A DNA stretch of 56,971 bases from Rhodococcus yananensis (GTDB lineage Bacteria; Actinomycetota; Actinomycetes; Mycobacteriales; Mycobacteriaceae), in the NCBI RefSeq assembly GCF_020515525.1, contig NZ_JAIYEP010000019.1, positions 1 through 56,971 on the forward strand, given 5' to 3'. The notes under the pieces were generated by a model that saw only the letters and a list, made by a program, of their open reading frames with translations, did not search any database and was not told the origin of the DNA. The first letter of the stretch is position 1. Each line of letters starts with the position of its first letter. Shown piece by piece: positions 8,764 to 16,930 of the stretch. Both the position numbers and the translations under genes were made by a program.

Positions 8764-10232
8764 GATCGCTCCCGGAGAGTGAAGGCGGGGTCGGTGGGGT
8801 CGAAGCGGTGACGACGGATCGTCGCGACCCGTCGCCCGCCGTGCGGGGCCGTCCACTCGATGTCCTCGGAGCCGTCGACGGGGTGGCCGTGTTCGGTGGC
8901 GAGCACGAGCAATCCCACGGCGCTCGCCAATCCCTGCGTGGCCGGGTGATCCTGCAGGACGTCGCCGATCGTCGCGGTACCCCGCTCGTGCAAGGTGGCG
9001 GCGACGTCGTCGACGAGTTCGTCCATGTCGATCTCGGATTCGCGGACGATGCGCCGCAGATCCTCGAGATCCACCTCGCCGACCCGGTTCGTCGCGACCG
9101 GTTCGGCGACGAGATCGTCGGCGGGGTTGTGCAGGTGCAGCGCCGCAACGGAATCGATGCTCATGCCGATCCGGACGAGTTCCACGTCGAGCACATCGTA
9201 TGGTTTGCGCAACGGTGCGGCCCGCGTCGCCTGCTGTTGCGCCGACCGCAGCAGCCGCTGCAACCGACGGTGTTCCTCGTAGTGCCGCGACTGCACGAAG
9301 TGCCGCAGCGACCGCGACAGCGACGTCATCGTCGCGTGCACCTCGCTGCCCGCGACCTCCATCTCGGTGAACAGCGCCCGGAAACGACGCCGCTGCTCGG
9401 ACCCGAGAAGCTGCGCGAACGGGCGCTGCAGCACCGTTTCGATCCACTCGTCGATCCGCGACGACCGTTCCGGGTCGATGATCATGTCGTAGAAGCCGGT
9501 GAAGCTGCGGCCGGCGTCGGAGTTGCCGATCAGATCGACGCCGCGGAACACCTCACCGAGGGTGTCGCCGCGATCGCGGTCGTCGTCGAGGATCCGTGCA
9601 CGCAACTCCCGGTTGAGTGCGTCGAGTTCGGTGCGGACCCGCGCGAAGTCGCCGGGAATCTCCCCGGCCAACGCCAGGATCTCCCGGGACCGTTCGACGG
9701 CGCGGGTGCCGTCGAGGACGGAGAAGCGACCCGATGCGACGGCCTCGATCTCCCGGTCCAGTGCGTCACGTTCGGCGCGCAGCGCCGCGAGCCGGGTCTC
9801 GCTGCGCGGATCGGAGTTGCGGGCCAGATCCTGAAGCTGCCCGGCGAGTGTCGTCAGCCGCGATTCGGTGACGGAACTGGTGGTACCGGCCAATCCGGCG
9901 ACGAACGCGAGCGCAGCGAACGTCGCCTCACTGGGCTCGAGTGTCTCCTCCCGCGACTCGGTGTCGGCGCGGCGCAGCAGGAATCCGGCGCGCACCCAGT
10001 CGGCGCAGTATGCCTGGCCGGTGCGGGGGAGGTCGAATCCTTCGTCGCGCATCGCCTGCAGGTCGACGTCGATCCGCGCGAACAGTTCGGGGGCGGGCAG
10101 CCTGCGGGTGCCGTGATCGAAATGTGCGCCCAGCAGCGACAACGTCACCGCGGCGTTGTCGGCGCGCAACAGCGCCCACGCCGCGTTCTCGCGTTGCAGG
10201 CGGGTGAGTCGGTGCAGGTCGGCGGTTGCCAC
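8760..10232 (-). CDS. jetA: Wadjet protein JetA (DUF3375, MukF/kleisin-like)
   Basis: A 490-residue DUF3375 protein. The N-terminal region (LTRLQRENAAWALLRADNA) and the segment YCADWVRAGFLLRR are characteristic. A long helical middle region and a C-terminal winged-helix-like part follow. It is the kleisin-like subunit of the Wadjet condensin. GTG 10232 was preferred because GAGAGGA lies 4-5 nt upstream and the N-terminus then matches the family. It is the first gene of the operon; the promoter should lie in 10233-10396, shared with the divergent alcohol dehydrogenase. Confidence 0.9.
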   Translation of the reverse strand: MATADLHRLTRLQRENAAWALLRADNAAVTLSLLGAHFDHGTRRLPAPELFARIDVDLQAMRDEGFDLPRTGQAYCADWVRAGFLLRRADTESREETLEPSEATFAALAFVAGLAGTTSSVTESRLTTLAGQLQDLARNSDPRSETRLAALRAERDALDREIEAVASGRFSVLDGTRAVERSREILALAGEIPGDFARVRTELDALNRELRARILDDDRDRGDTLGEVFRGVDLIGNSDAGRSFTGFYDMIIDPERSSRIDEWIETVLQRPFAQLLGSEQRRRFRALFTEMEVAGSEVHATMTSLSRSLRHFVQSRHYEEHRRLQRLLRSAQQQATRAAPLRKPYDVLDVELVRIGMSIDSVAALHLHNPADDLVAEPVATNRVGEVDLEDLRRIVRESEIDMDELVDDVAATLHERGTATIGDVLQDHPATQGLASAVGLLVLATEHGHPVDGSEDIEWTAPHGGRRVATIRRHRFDPTDPAFTLRERS

Positions 10233-10396
10233 GGAGTCCTCTCGGCGGGTGCGCCCATGCTGGCACACACCGCCGACATGTCCGCTGCGCGGTGGCGGAG
10301 GTCGGTGCCCACGGTGATCCGCGCAACGCGGCACGGTCGGCCCGCGAGCGTGGGATCCTGGTACACGGACCGGAGACCTACTCGGCGAAAGGGCCG

Positions 10397-11446
10397 ATCA
10401 CGAAGGCGCTGGTGTTCCACGGACCGGGCAGGCGAGCCTGGGAGGACGTTCCCGACCCCGCCGTCACCGACCCGACCGACGCGATCGTACGGGTCGACGC
10501 CGTCACCATCTGCGGCACCGATCTGCACATCCTCGGCGGCGACGTTCCCGCGGTCACCGACGGCCGCATCCTCGGTCACGAAGCCGTCGGCACCGTCGTC
10601 GAGGTGGGGCCGGGCGTGCAGACCCTGGCGCCCGGCGACCGGGTGCTGGTCTCGTGCATCACATCGTGCGGGCGCTGCCGCTACTGCCGCGAGGGCAGCT
10701 ACAGTCAGTGCCTCGGGGGCGGCGGCTGGATCCTCGGACACCTGATCGACGGCACCCAGGCCGAACTCGTGCGGGTCCCGTTCGCCGACAACTCCACCCA
10801 CCGCATCCCCGACGGAGTGTCCGACGAGCAGATGCTGATGCTCGCCGACATCCTGCCCACCTCCTACGAGGTCGGGGTGCTCAACGGCCGGGTGAAACCG
10901 GCCGACACGGTGGTCGTCATCGGCGCCGGACCCATCGGGCTCGCCGCGATCCTGGCCGCGAAACTCCTCAGCCCCAGCCACATCGTCGCCGTCGACCTCG
11001 CCGACAGCCGCCTCGACGCCGCGAGGGAATTCGGTGCCGACGTCACGCTCAACGGTGGTCGCGACGACGTCGCCGCGGTCGTCCGCGAACTCACCGGCGG
11101 CCTCGGCGCCGACGTCACGATCGAAGCGGTCGGCATCCCGCAGACGTTCGAGCAGGCCGTCGACCTGGTGCGTCCGTGCGGGCACGTCGCGAACGTCGGG
11201 GTGCACGGCACACCCGCGACCCTGCATCTCGAGAACATCTGGATCAGGAACCTCACGATCACCACGGGGCTCGTCGACACACGGTCCACACCGACACTCA
11301 TCGGTCTCGTCGCGAGCGGTCGGCTCGACACGTCGCCGATGATCACGCACCGCTTCACTCTCGACCGGTTCGAGGAGGCCTATGACGTGTTCTCCCGAGC
11401 CGGGGAGACCGGGGCGTTGAAGGTGCTGCTCACCGCGACCGAATAG
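10397..11446 (+). CDS. Zinc-dependent alcohol dehydrogenase
   Basis: A medium-chain dehydrogenase/reductase of about 350 residues. The catalytic zinc site is CGTDLH plus GHEAVG; the structural zinc site is the cysteine cluster SCGRCRYCREGSYSQC; the nucleotide fold is VVVIGAGPIGLAA. It should oxidise alcohols with NAD. The start is unusual: homology begins at the codon ATC (10397), preceded by GAAAGGG, and the nearest in-frame standard starts are GTG 10292 and ATG 10226, both without a ribosome site and running into the jetA promoter. Either an ATC start or a poorly conserved N-terminal extension is used. Confidence 0.85.
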   Translation: MTKALVFHGPGRRAWEDVPDPAVTDPTDAIVRVDAVTICGTDLHILGGDVPAVTDGRILGHEAVGTVVEVGPGVQTLAPGDRVLVSCITSCGRCRYCREGSYSQCLGGGGWILGHLIDGTQAELVRVPFADNSTHRIPDGVSDEQMLMLADILPTSYEVGVLNGRVKPADTVVVIGAGPIGLAAILAAKLLSPSHIVAVDLADSRLDAAREFGADVTLNGGRDDVAAVVRELTGGLGADVTIEAVGIPQTFEQAVDLVRPCGHVANVGVHGTPATLHLENIWIRNLTITTGLVDTRSTPTLIGLVASGRLDTSPMITHRFTLDRFEEAYDVFSRAGETGALKVLLTATE

Positions 11447-11450
11447 GCAC

Positions 11451-11484
11451 GCCGTTCGGAACAGGCCCACCGTTCAGAACAGGC
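11451..11484. repeat. Short tandem repeat after the alcohol dehydrogenase
   Basis: Two adjacent copies of about 17 nt (CCGTTCNGAACAGG core) lie just after the dehydrogenase stop, the second overlapping the 3' end of the convergent gene. Each core contains the near-palindrome GTTCNGAAC. It may be a weak bidirectional terminator or a protein-binding site; no function can be assigned. Confidence 0.4.
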
Positions 11485-12235
11485 GGGGGGTGGCGTGGGA
11501 GCCGTCGCGTGCCTCCGCCAGCCGCGCATTCCAGCGTTCGACGAGCCACATCTCCACGAGTTCGGGCCGGGTGCCGATCTGTTCTGCCCACGCGACGATG
11601 AGCCCCACGTACCGCTCGTACCGTCGCAACGTGAAGTCCGCGACCGACGGATCCTCGAGCCAGCCCTCGTGGACGAGTGTCGACACGCCGTGCTGGTCGA
11701 CGAGTTGCGCGGGCCCACCCTCGACACCCACGCCGACCGCCCACAGGAACGTCGCGAGCAGTGACACCCCCACACCGGGGGTGTCCGGCCACGACCGTCC
11801 CGCCACGGCCGGCAGTTTGCCGGTCTTGACGCAGTAGTCGAGGGTTCCCCGGATCTTCGCGAACGGGTCCCGGTCCTGCGGCCGGTGGGCGTCGGTGACG
11901 TTGGGGAATCGCAGGGCCGATCGGCGGCGCGTGTGCCCGACCCGCCATGCCGCGCACAGGAACAGCAACCCCAGTGCGTCGTGGTCGGCGTCGACGAGGT
12001 CGCTGTTCAGCCGCAGGTCGTGGCGCAGGATCACGGCCTTCCCCGATTTCACGATGCGGCCGTCGAGGTTGCGTCCGCGCAACTGCACCGTATGCTTCGC
12101 CGCGGTGAGGTGGTCGTTCCACCATTTCAGGTCGACCTGCACGCCGTCGTCGAGGACCTGCAGATCGAACATGCGCATGCGGCACCAGTCCACGCACGCG
12201 GACGGTGGCTCGAACCCCTCATCGATCGAATGCAC
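11474..12235 (-). CDS. Conserved-looking hypothetical protein
   Basis: A 253-residue soluble protein that I do not recognise. It has no signal peptide or membrane segment. The sequence is rich in Trp and charged residues: the N-terminal third is beta-rich (DLQVLDDGVQVDLKWWNDHL), the middle contains LGLLFLCAAWRVGHTRR, and the C-terminus is helical (RRYERYVGLIVAWAEQIG). GTG 12235 gives the longest form; an internal ATG at the MRMFDLQ segment is an alternative. It lies between convergent and co-directional neighbours with no clear operon partner. Confidence 0.65.
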   Translation of the reverse strand: MHSIDEGFEPPSACVDWCRMRMFDLQVLDDGVQVDLKWWNDHLTAAKHTVQLRGRNLDGRIVKSGKAVILRHDLRLNSDLVDADHDALGLLFLCAAWRVGHTRRRSALRFPNVTDAHRPQDRDPFAKIRGTLDYCVKTGKLPAVAGRSWPDTPGVGVSLLATFLWAVGVGVEGGPAQLVDQHGVSTLVHEGWLEDPSVADFTLRRYERYVGLIVAWAEQIGTRPELVEMWLVERWNARLAEARDGSHATPRLF

Positions 12236-12292
12236 GCAGGTCAGCCTGCCACGAACCGTCGGTGCAGTCGGGGACGACGAGCTCCCGGCGCG

Positions 12293-12865
12293 TCAGGCAT
12301 CGATGTACTGCTCGATCGTTTCGGCGAAATCCTGCACGCTCTCGCAGGCGTCCCGGCGCTCGATCCCGCGTCCGTAGAACATCTGGTCGATGACGATGCT
12401 GCCGAATGCCGTGCTCAGGCTGAGTGCGCACGACCGGAGGTCGGAAGCGACGTCGTCGGCCTCCATGAGTCCACCCCGACCGTTGATGTCCACCCGTGTG
12501 GCGTCGTCGGCGTGGACCTGCGGATGCTCGTCGTGCGGACGAGTGGAGGCCTCGATGTCGACCAACGTGCGGGTCGACTCGCCCGAGGCACTGATGGACG
12601 GCCGCAGCGAGCACGTGATGGAGGCCGACACGCGATCCACGCGGGTGCTCAGTGTCGCCTCCGTCGGTTCCACACCGAGATCCCGGAAGAGTTGCTCGGG
12701 GATGTCCAGGCACGGATTGAAGGTGATCGAGTCGAAGGCCGTGAAGTCGATGGCACTCGCCGCGACCGCGGTGCCTTCGTCGCCGGACGCCGAACATCCC
12801 GTCGTGCCGACGACCAACGCGATGGCTCCCGCAATTCCCGCCGCGATCCGTACCGCTGTGTCCAC
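12293..12865 (-). CDS. DUF3558-type lipoprotein
   Basis: A 190-residue predicted secreted lipoprotein. Residues 1-20 form a signal peptide ending in the lipobox VVGTTGC. The motif ITFNPCLDIPEQLF is the DUF3558 hallmark, and several cysteines are conserved with the paralog near 20.1-20.7 kb, which has the same length. GTG 12865 is preceded by a GGGGGG stretch. DUF3558 proteins are common mycolate-actinobacterial envelope proteins of unknown role. Confidence 0.82.
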   Translation of the reverse strand: MDTAVRIAAGIAGAIALVVGTTGCSASGDEGTAVAASAIDFTAFDSITFNPCLDIPEQLFRDLGVEPTEATLSTRVDRVSASITCSLRPSISASGESTRTLVDIEASTRPHDEHPQVHADDATRVDINGRGGLMEADDVASDLRSCALSLSTAFGSIVIDQMFYGRGIERRDACESVQDFAETIEQYIDA

Positions 12866-12990
12866 CGAGCCCCCCGTGTCCTTCCCCCCGGGGGGTGCAA
12901 ACAGCGGTCGGCCCGCCCGCGATTCCCCCGCGATCCCCGAAATGTGCGGGCAGACGGTAACACAGCGGCGCGGGCGGGTGCGCTGCCGGA

Positions 12991-15216
12991 TCATCCGTCC
13001 GCGGCGGCGTCCAGCAACGCCTGCACCTGGTCGGCCTCGATCCCGAAGTCCCCGAAGCTCAGCACCCGGCCCAACGGCATCGACGCCGCCATGGCCAGCA
13101 CCGCGGGATCGAGCGCGGCGGAGCCGCCCGCCGACTGCGCGAACATCCGCCCGAGCACCTCCGCCGCCGCAGGATTCGCGAGCACCTCGCCGATCGACGA
13201 ATCCAGAGTCAACGGGACGCGCACCGCGTCACCGGCGATGTCGACGTCGCAGCGCACCCGGAGGTCGCGGCTCGACGCGCCGATCTCCACGACGTACCGA
13301 CCGCCCTCGACGACCCACTCGTCGACCCGGGTGTCCCAATAGGCGAGGTCGCTGCGCCGCAACGGGATCCGCACTTGTCGTGCTTCACCCGGTTCGAGTC
13401 GGACCTTCGCGAATCCCTTCAGTTCCCGCGGTGGGCGGGTCACCGCCGACCCCGGCACCGACACGTACACCTGCACCACCTCCGTGCCCGCCCGGCCCCC
13501 GGTGTTCGTGACGGTCACCGCCACCTCCTCGGCGGTCGCCGACGCATCGGAATAGGCGAAACTCGTGTACGACAGGCCGTGCCCGAACGGGAACGACACA
13601 TCGGTGCCGCGCGCGTCGAATCCCCGGTAACCGACGAACAGACCTTCGCCGTAGCGGACGTGGCCGTGTTCACCCGGAAAGTCCGTGTACGACGGGACAT
13701 CCGCGAGTCGCAGCGGGATCGTCTCGGCCAACCGCCCCGACGGATCGACCGTCCCGAACAGGACGTCGGCGAGGGCACCGCCACCGGCCTGCCCGAGCAG
13801 CCACCCCTCCACGATCGCCGGAACCCGGGCCGTGAACCCCGACAGCGCCACCACACCACCGTTCGACAGCACCACCACGGTCCGCGGGTTCGCCGCGAGC
13901 ACCGCGTCGAGCAGGCGCAGCTGCGACGCGGGCAGATCGATGTCGGTCCGGTCGAAGCCCTCCGATTCGAGTTCGGCGGGAACACCGAGGAACACCACGG
14001 CCACGTCCGCGTCCGCGGCGGTACCGGCTGCGGCGGTGAGCAGTGCGTCGGAAGTCGATCCGTCGGCGAGGTAACCCGGCGCGAACGGGACGTCGGTGGC
14101 CGACAGCGCGCGGATCTCGTCGAGAGCGGCGTCGAGACGTGTCGGCTCGATCCGCGACGACCCGGCACCCTGGTACCGCGGGGATTGCGCGAGGTCGCCG
14201 ATCACGGCGATCCGGGTGTCGGGCGAGAGCGGCAGCGTCCCGTCGTTCTGCAGCAGCACCACGCATTCGGCCGCCACCCGGCGTGCCAGCGCGTGGTGCG
14301 CGTCGACGTCGAAGCGGGCAGCGGGATCGTCGACGGCCCGCGCGGCGAGCGCGACGACCCGGGTCGCGGCGGCGTCCAGCACCGACTCGTCGAGGGTGCC
14401 CGAGCGTACCGCGGCGACGATCTGCCGGTCGGTGCGGCCACCCGACGCCGGCATCTCCAGGTCCAGACCGGCGGCGAGCGCCGCAGCACGGTCGACGACG
14501 GCACCCCAGTCGCTGACCACGAGCCCCGCGAAACCCCATTCCCCGCGCAACACATCGGTGAGCAGCCACCGGTTCTGCGACGCGTACACCCCGTTGATCC
14601 GGTTGTAGGAGCACATCACCGTCCACGGTTGCGCATCCTGCACCACCCGCTGGAAACCGCGCAGATAGATTTCGCGCAGGGGCCGCGGATCGACGTCGGC
14701 GGACACCCGCATCCGGTCGGTCTCCTGATTGTTCGCCGCGAAATGCTTGACCGACGCACCCACACCCTGCGACTGGATGCCCCGAACCAGCGCCGCGCCG
14801 AGCACACCCGCCAGCAGCGGATCCTCCGACAGGTACTCGAAGTTCCTGCCGCACAACGGTGACCGCTTGATGTTGATACCCGGCCCCAACAACACCCCGA
14901 CCTGCAGGGCCCGTGCCTCCCCGCCGAGGGCCCGACCGACCCGCTCCGACAATGCCGGGTCGAACGAGCACCCCAAGGCCACCGCCGGCGGGAAACACGT
15001 CGCCGGCACCGACCCGGACAACCCCAGATGGTCGCTGCCGCCGGTCTGCTTGCGCACGCCGTGCGGGCCGTCGGTGAGCATCGTCGACCGCACACCGAGC
15101 CGATCCACCGGTTTCGTGTGCCAGAAGTCCCGACCGCTGGTGAGCGCCGCCTTCTCCTCGAGCGTCAGCTCGGCGACGATCTCGGATGGGGAACGGGTGG
15201 TCGCGGATTCGCCCAT
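12991..15216 (-). CDS. Glycoside hydrolase family 3 beta-glucosidase
   Basis: A 741-residue GH3 enzyme. The N-terminal TIM barrel contains KHFAANNQE near residue 157 and the nucleophile Asp236 in VVSDWGAV. The alpha/beta sandwich follows at about 330-520 and a fibronectin III-like domain at about 570-640. No signal peptide is evident, so it is probably cytoplasmic and acts on imported beta-glucosides or oligosaccharides. The extra C-terminal 80 residues resemble a small helical accessory segment. No sugar transporter is adjacent. Confidence 0.92.
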   Translation of the reverse strand: MGESATTRSPSEIVAELTLEEKAALTSGRDFWHTKPVDRLGVRSTMLTDGPHGVRKQTGGSDHLGLSGSVPATCFPPAVALGCSFDPALSERVGRALGGEARALQVGVLLGPGINIKRSPLCGRNFEYLSEDPLLAGVLGAALVRGIQSQGVGASVKHFAANNQETDRMRVSADVDPRPLREIYLRGFQRVVQDAQPWTVMCSYNRINGVYASQNRWLLTDVLRGEWGFAGLVVSDWGAVVDRAAALAAGLDLEMPASGGRTDRQIVAAVRSGTLDESVLDAAATRVVALAARAVDDPAARFDVDAHHALARRVAAECVVLLQNDGTLPLSPDTRIAVIGDLAQSPRYQGAGSSRIEPTRLDAALDEIRALSATDVPFAPGYLADGSTSDALLTAAAGTAADADVAVVFLGVPAELESEGFDRTDIDLPASQLRLLDAVLAANPRTVVVLSNGGVVALSGFTARVPAIVEGWLLGQAGGGALADVLFGTVDPSGRLAETIPLRLADVPSYTDFPGEHGHVRYGEGLFVGYRGFDARGTDVSFPFGHGLSYTSFAYSDASATAEEVAVTVTNTGGRAGTEVVQVYVSVPGSAVTRPPRELKGFAKVRLEPGEARQVRIPLRRSDLAYWDTRVDEWVVEGGRYVVEIGASSRDLRVRCDVDIAGDAVRVPLTLDSSIGEVLANPAAAEVLGRMFAQSAGGSAALDPAVLAMAASMPLGRVLSFGDFGIEADQVQALLDAAADG

Positions 15217-15225
15217 GGACGCAGG

Positions 15226-15798
15226 TTAGCGTCCTTCGCGCCCGCGGGTGTGGGCATACAGATCGCGCAGCAGGCAGACCTCCGACAGATGATGGATGAG
15301 CTCACGGTGGATGTGCAACACCAGATCCGCCATGGTGAGCTCCGGGAACGGCTCCTTGTCGCCGACCGGCACGAGCAGACCGTCGTCGCCGAGGTCGCGC
15401 ACACCCGCCAGCCACACGGTCAACTGCGCGTCGAGCTGGTCGAGGGCTTCCGCGGCGGTCCCCGCATACTCCCAGGATTCGTACGACACCGTCGGCGCCC
15501 CGAAATGCGAGGCGTTGCGGGCGGCGAGCACCCCCACGACGACGTGCCCGAGCTGCCACGCGATCGTCGTGAACGGTGCGGGCACCGGCTCCGGGTACGC
15601 GAAGTCGATCGTGAACGCGCCCGATCCGGCCTGCATCCGCGCCGTCGACGTGCCGCGCGGCCGCACACTCCAGGCGTCCGGCACCGGCGAGAAGAAGTAC
15701 TCGTCGTCCGTCATCCCCTGCAGACGACCGCGGAGCTGGTGGTTCCAGTGGAACTCCCACTGTTCCCGCAGCGCGTGATTCCAGTCGAAGGTGTTCAT
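15226..15798 (-). CDS. DinB-family protein
   Basis: A 190-residue four-helix DinB/YfiT-like protein. The metal-binding histidines are placed as expected: HWNHQLRGRL near the N-terminus, WQLGHVVVGVLAARN in the middle and HIHRELIHHLSEVCLLRDLY near the C-terminus. Members are often thiol- or metal-dependent transferases, but the substrate is unknown. ATG 15798 is taken because the frame upstream extends into the divergent WYL-regulator promoter. Divergence from a WYL-domain regulator is a common actinobacterial pairing. Confidence 0.85.
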   Translation of the reverse strand: MNTFDWNHALREQWEFHWNHQLRGRLQGMTDDEYFFSPVPDAWSVRPRGTSTARMQAGSGAFTIDFAYPEPVPAPFTTIAWQLGHVVVGVLAARNASHFGAPTVSYESWEYAGTAAEALDQLDAQLTVWLAGVRDLGDDGLLVPVGDKEPFPELTMADLVLHIHRELIHHLSEVCLLRDLYAHTRGREGR

Positions 15799-15860
15799 GG
15801 CTCCACCCTCACCGGGCAAGAGGACAGGATCGGTCCGCTGCCTCTGGCATTCTTCGAGGG

Positions 15861-16811
15861 GTGGACGACACCACCGAACGAGTCCTCACCCTCCTGGGGC
15901 TGCTGCAACGTCGCCGGGTGTGGACGGGACCGGAACTCGCCGAGCGGCTCGGCGTCACCGCGCGCACCGTCCGACGCGACGTCGACCGGCTCCGCAACCT
16001 CGGCTATCCCGTCAACGCAGACAAGGGAATCGGCGGCGGCTACCGGCTCGGACCGGGGCGACAACTCCCGCCGCTGCTCTTCGCCGACGACGAGGCCATC
16101 GTCACCGCGGTCGCGCTCATCGCCGGCGCGGGCGGTGCCCTCACCAGCGGTGGCGACGTCGCGCTCCGCGCGCTCACGAAACTCGACCAGGTGCTCCCCG
16201 CACGGCTACGACACGAAGTGCAGGCGCTGTCCGGGACCGTCGACTCCTTCGGGGCCCGTCGAGAGCCCGTCGACCCCGACCTCCTCATGACCCTCGCCCG
16301 CGCGTGCCGCGACGAGGTCGAGGCCGGATTCGACTATCCCTCCCGGGACGGCACCGGACGGCGGCGGGTCGAACCGTACCGGCTCGTCGCGTCCGACCGC
16401 CGCTGGTACCTGCTCGCCTACGACCTCGAGCGCGACGACTGGCGCAGCTTCCGCGTCGACCGCATGCGCGACGTCGCCGCCCGCACCTGGCGGTTCACGC
16501 CGCGCGCGGCACCCGACGCGGCGACCTACGTGCAGGAAGGGGTCGCCGGTCGCGCCTACGCAAGGCAGGCTCGATTCCTGGTCCGCGCCCCGGCGGAGAC
16601 GGTCCGCCGGCAGATTCCGGCGGCGGGCGGGGTGGTCCGCGCGCGCGACGCGACGAGCTGCGAGGTACTCAGCGGTGCGGACGATCTCGATGTCGTGCTG
16701 ATGCACATGACGCTGCTCGGCCACGACTTCACCGTGCTGGATCCACCCGACCTCGCCGACCGGTGCCGGCGGTTGGGGGAGCGGCTCGTCCGCGCCGCCG
16801 GTGACAGCTGA
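15861..16811 (+). CDS. HTH-WYL domain transcriptional regulator
   Basis: A 316-residue regulator. An N-terminal HTH_11 domain (residues about 5-60, with LAERLGVTARTVRRDVDRL) is followed by GGGYRLGPG and a WYL domain (about 140-230, RRWYLLAYDLERDDWRSFRVDRM). A C-terminal WCX-like extension completes the YafY-type layout. WYL domains sense nucleic acid or small ligands. The start is GTG 15861 on a GAGGG-rich leader. It is divergent from the DinB gene with a 62-bp gap and probably regulates it. Confidence 0.9.
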   Translation: MDDTTERVLTLLGLLQRRRVWTGPELAERLGVTARTVRRDVDRLRNLGYPVNADKGIGGGYRLGPGRQLPPLLFADDEAIVTAVALIAGAGGALTSGGDVALRALTKLDQVLPARLRHEVQALSGTVDSFGARREPVDPDLLMTLARACRDEVEAGFDYPSRDGTGRRRVEPYRLVASDRRWYLLAYDLERDDWRSFRVDRMRDVAARTWRFTPRAAPDAATYVQEGVAGRAYARQARFLVRAPAETVRRQIPAAGGVVRARDATSCEVLSGADDLDVVLMHMTLLGHDFTVLDPPDLADRCRRLGERLVRAAGDS

Positions 16812-16930
16812 GGGCCACGGCGCCTGCCGGGACCGTTCCGTTCCGGTGGGGGTGGTGTGACGCCTGTCGGTGTGTGAGTCGACAATGTTCCGGAGCCGCC
16901 GATCCCGACACGGCGGGCTGGGAGGTTGCC

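Noticed and set aside
4154-10745. Very long open frames on the plus strand opposite the jet genes (up to about 690 codons)
   Set aside because: They are antisense to genes with clear family motifs. Their translations are Arg/Pro-rich and repetitive with no recognisable domain, as expected of GC-rich shadow frames.
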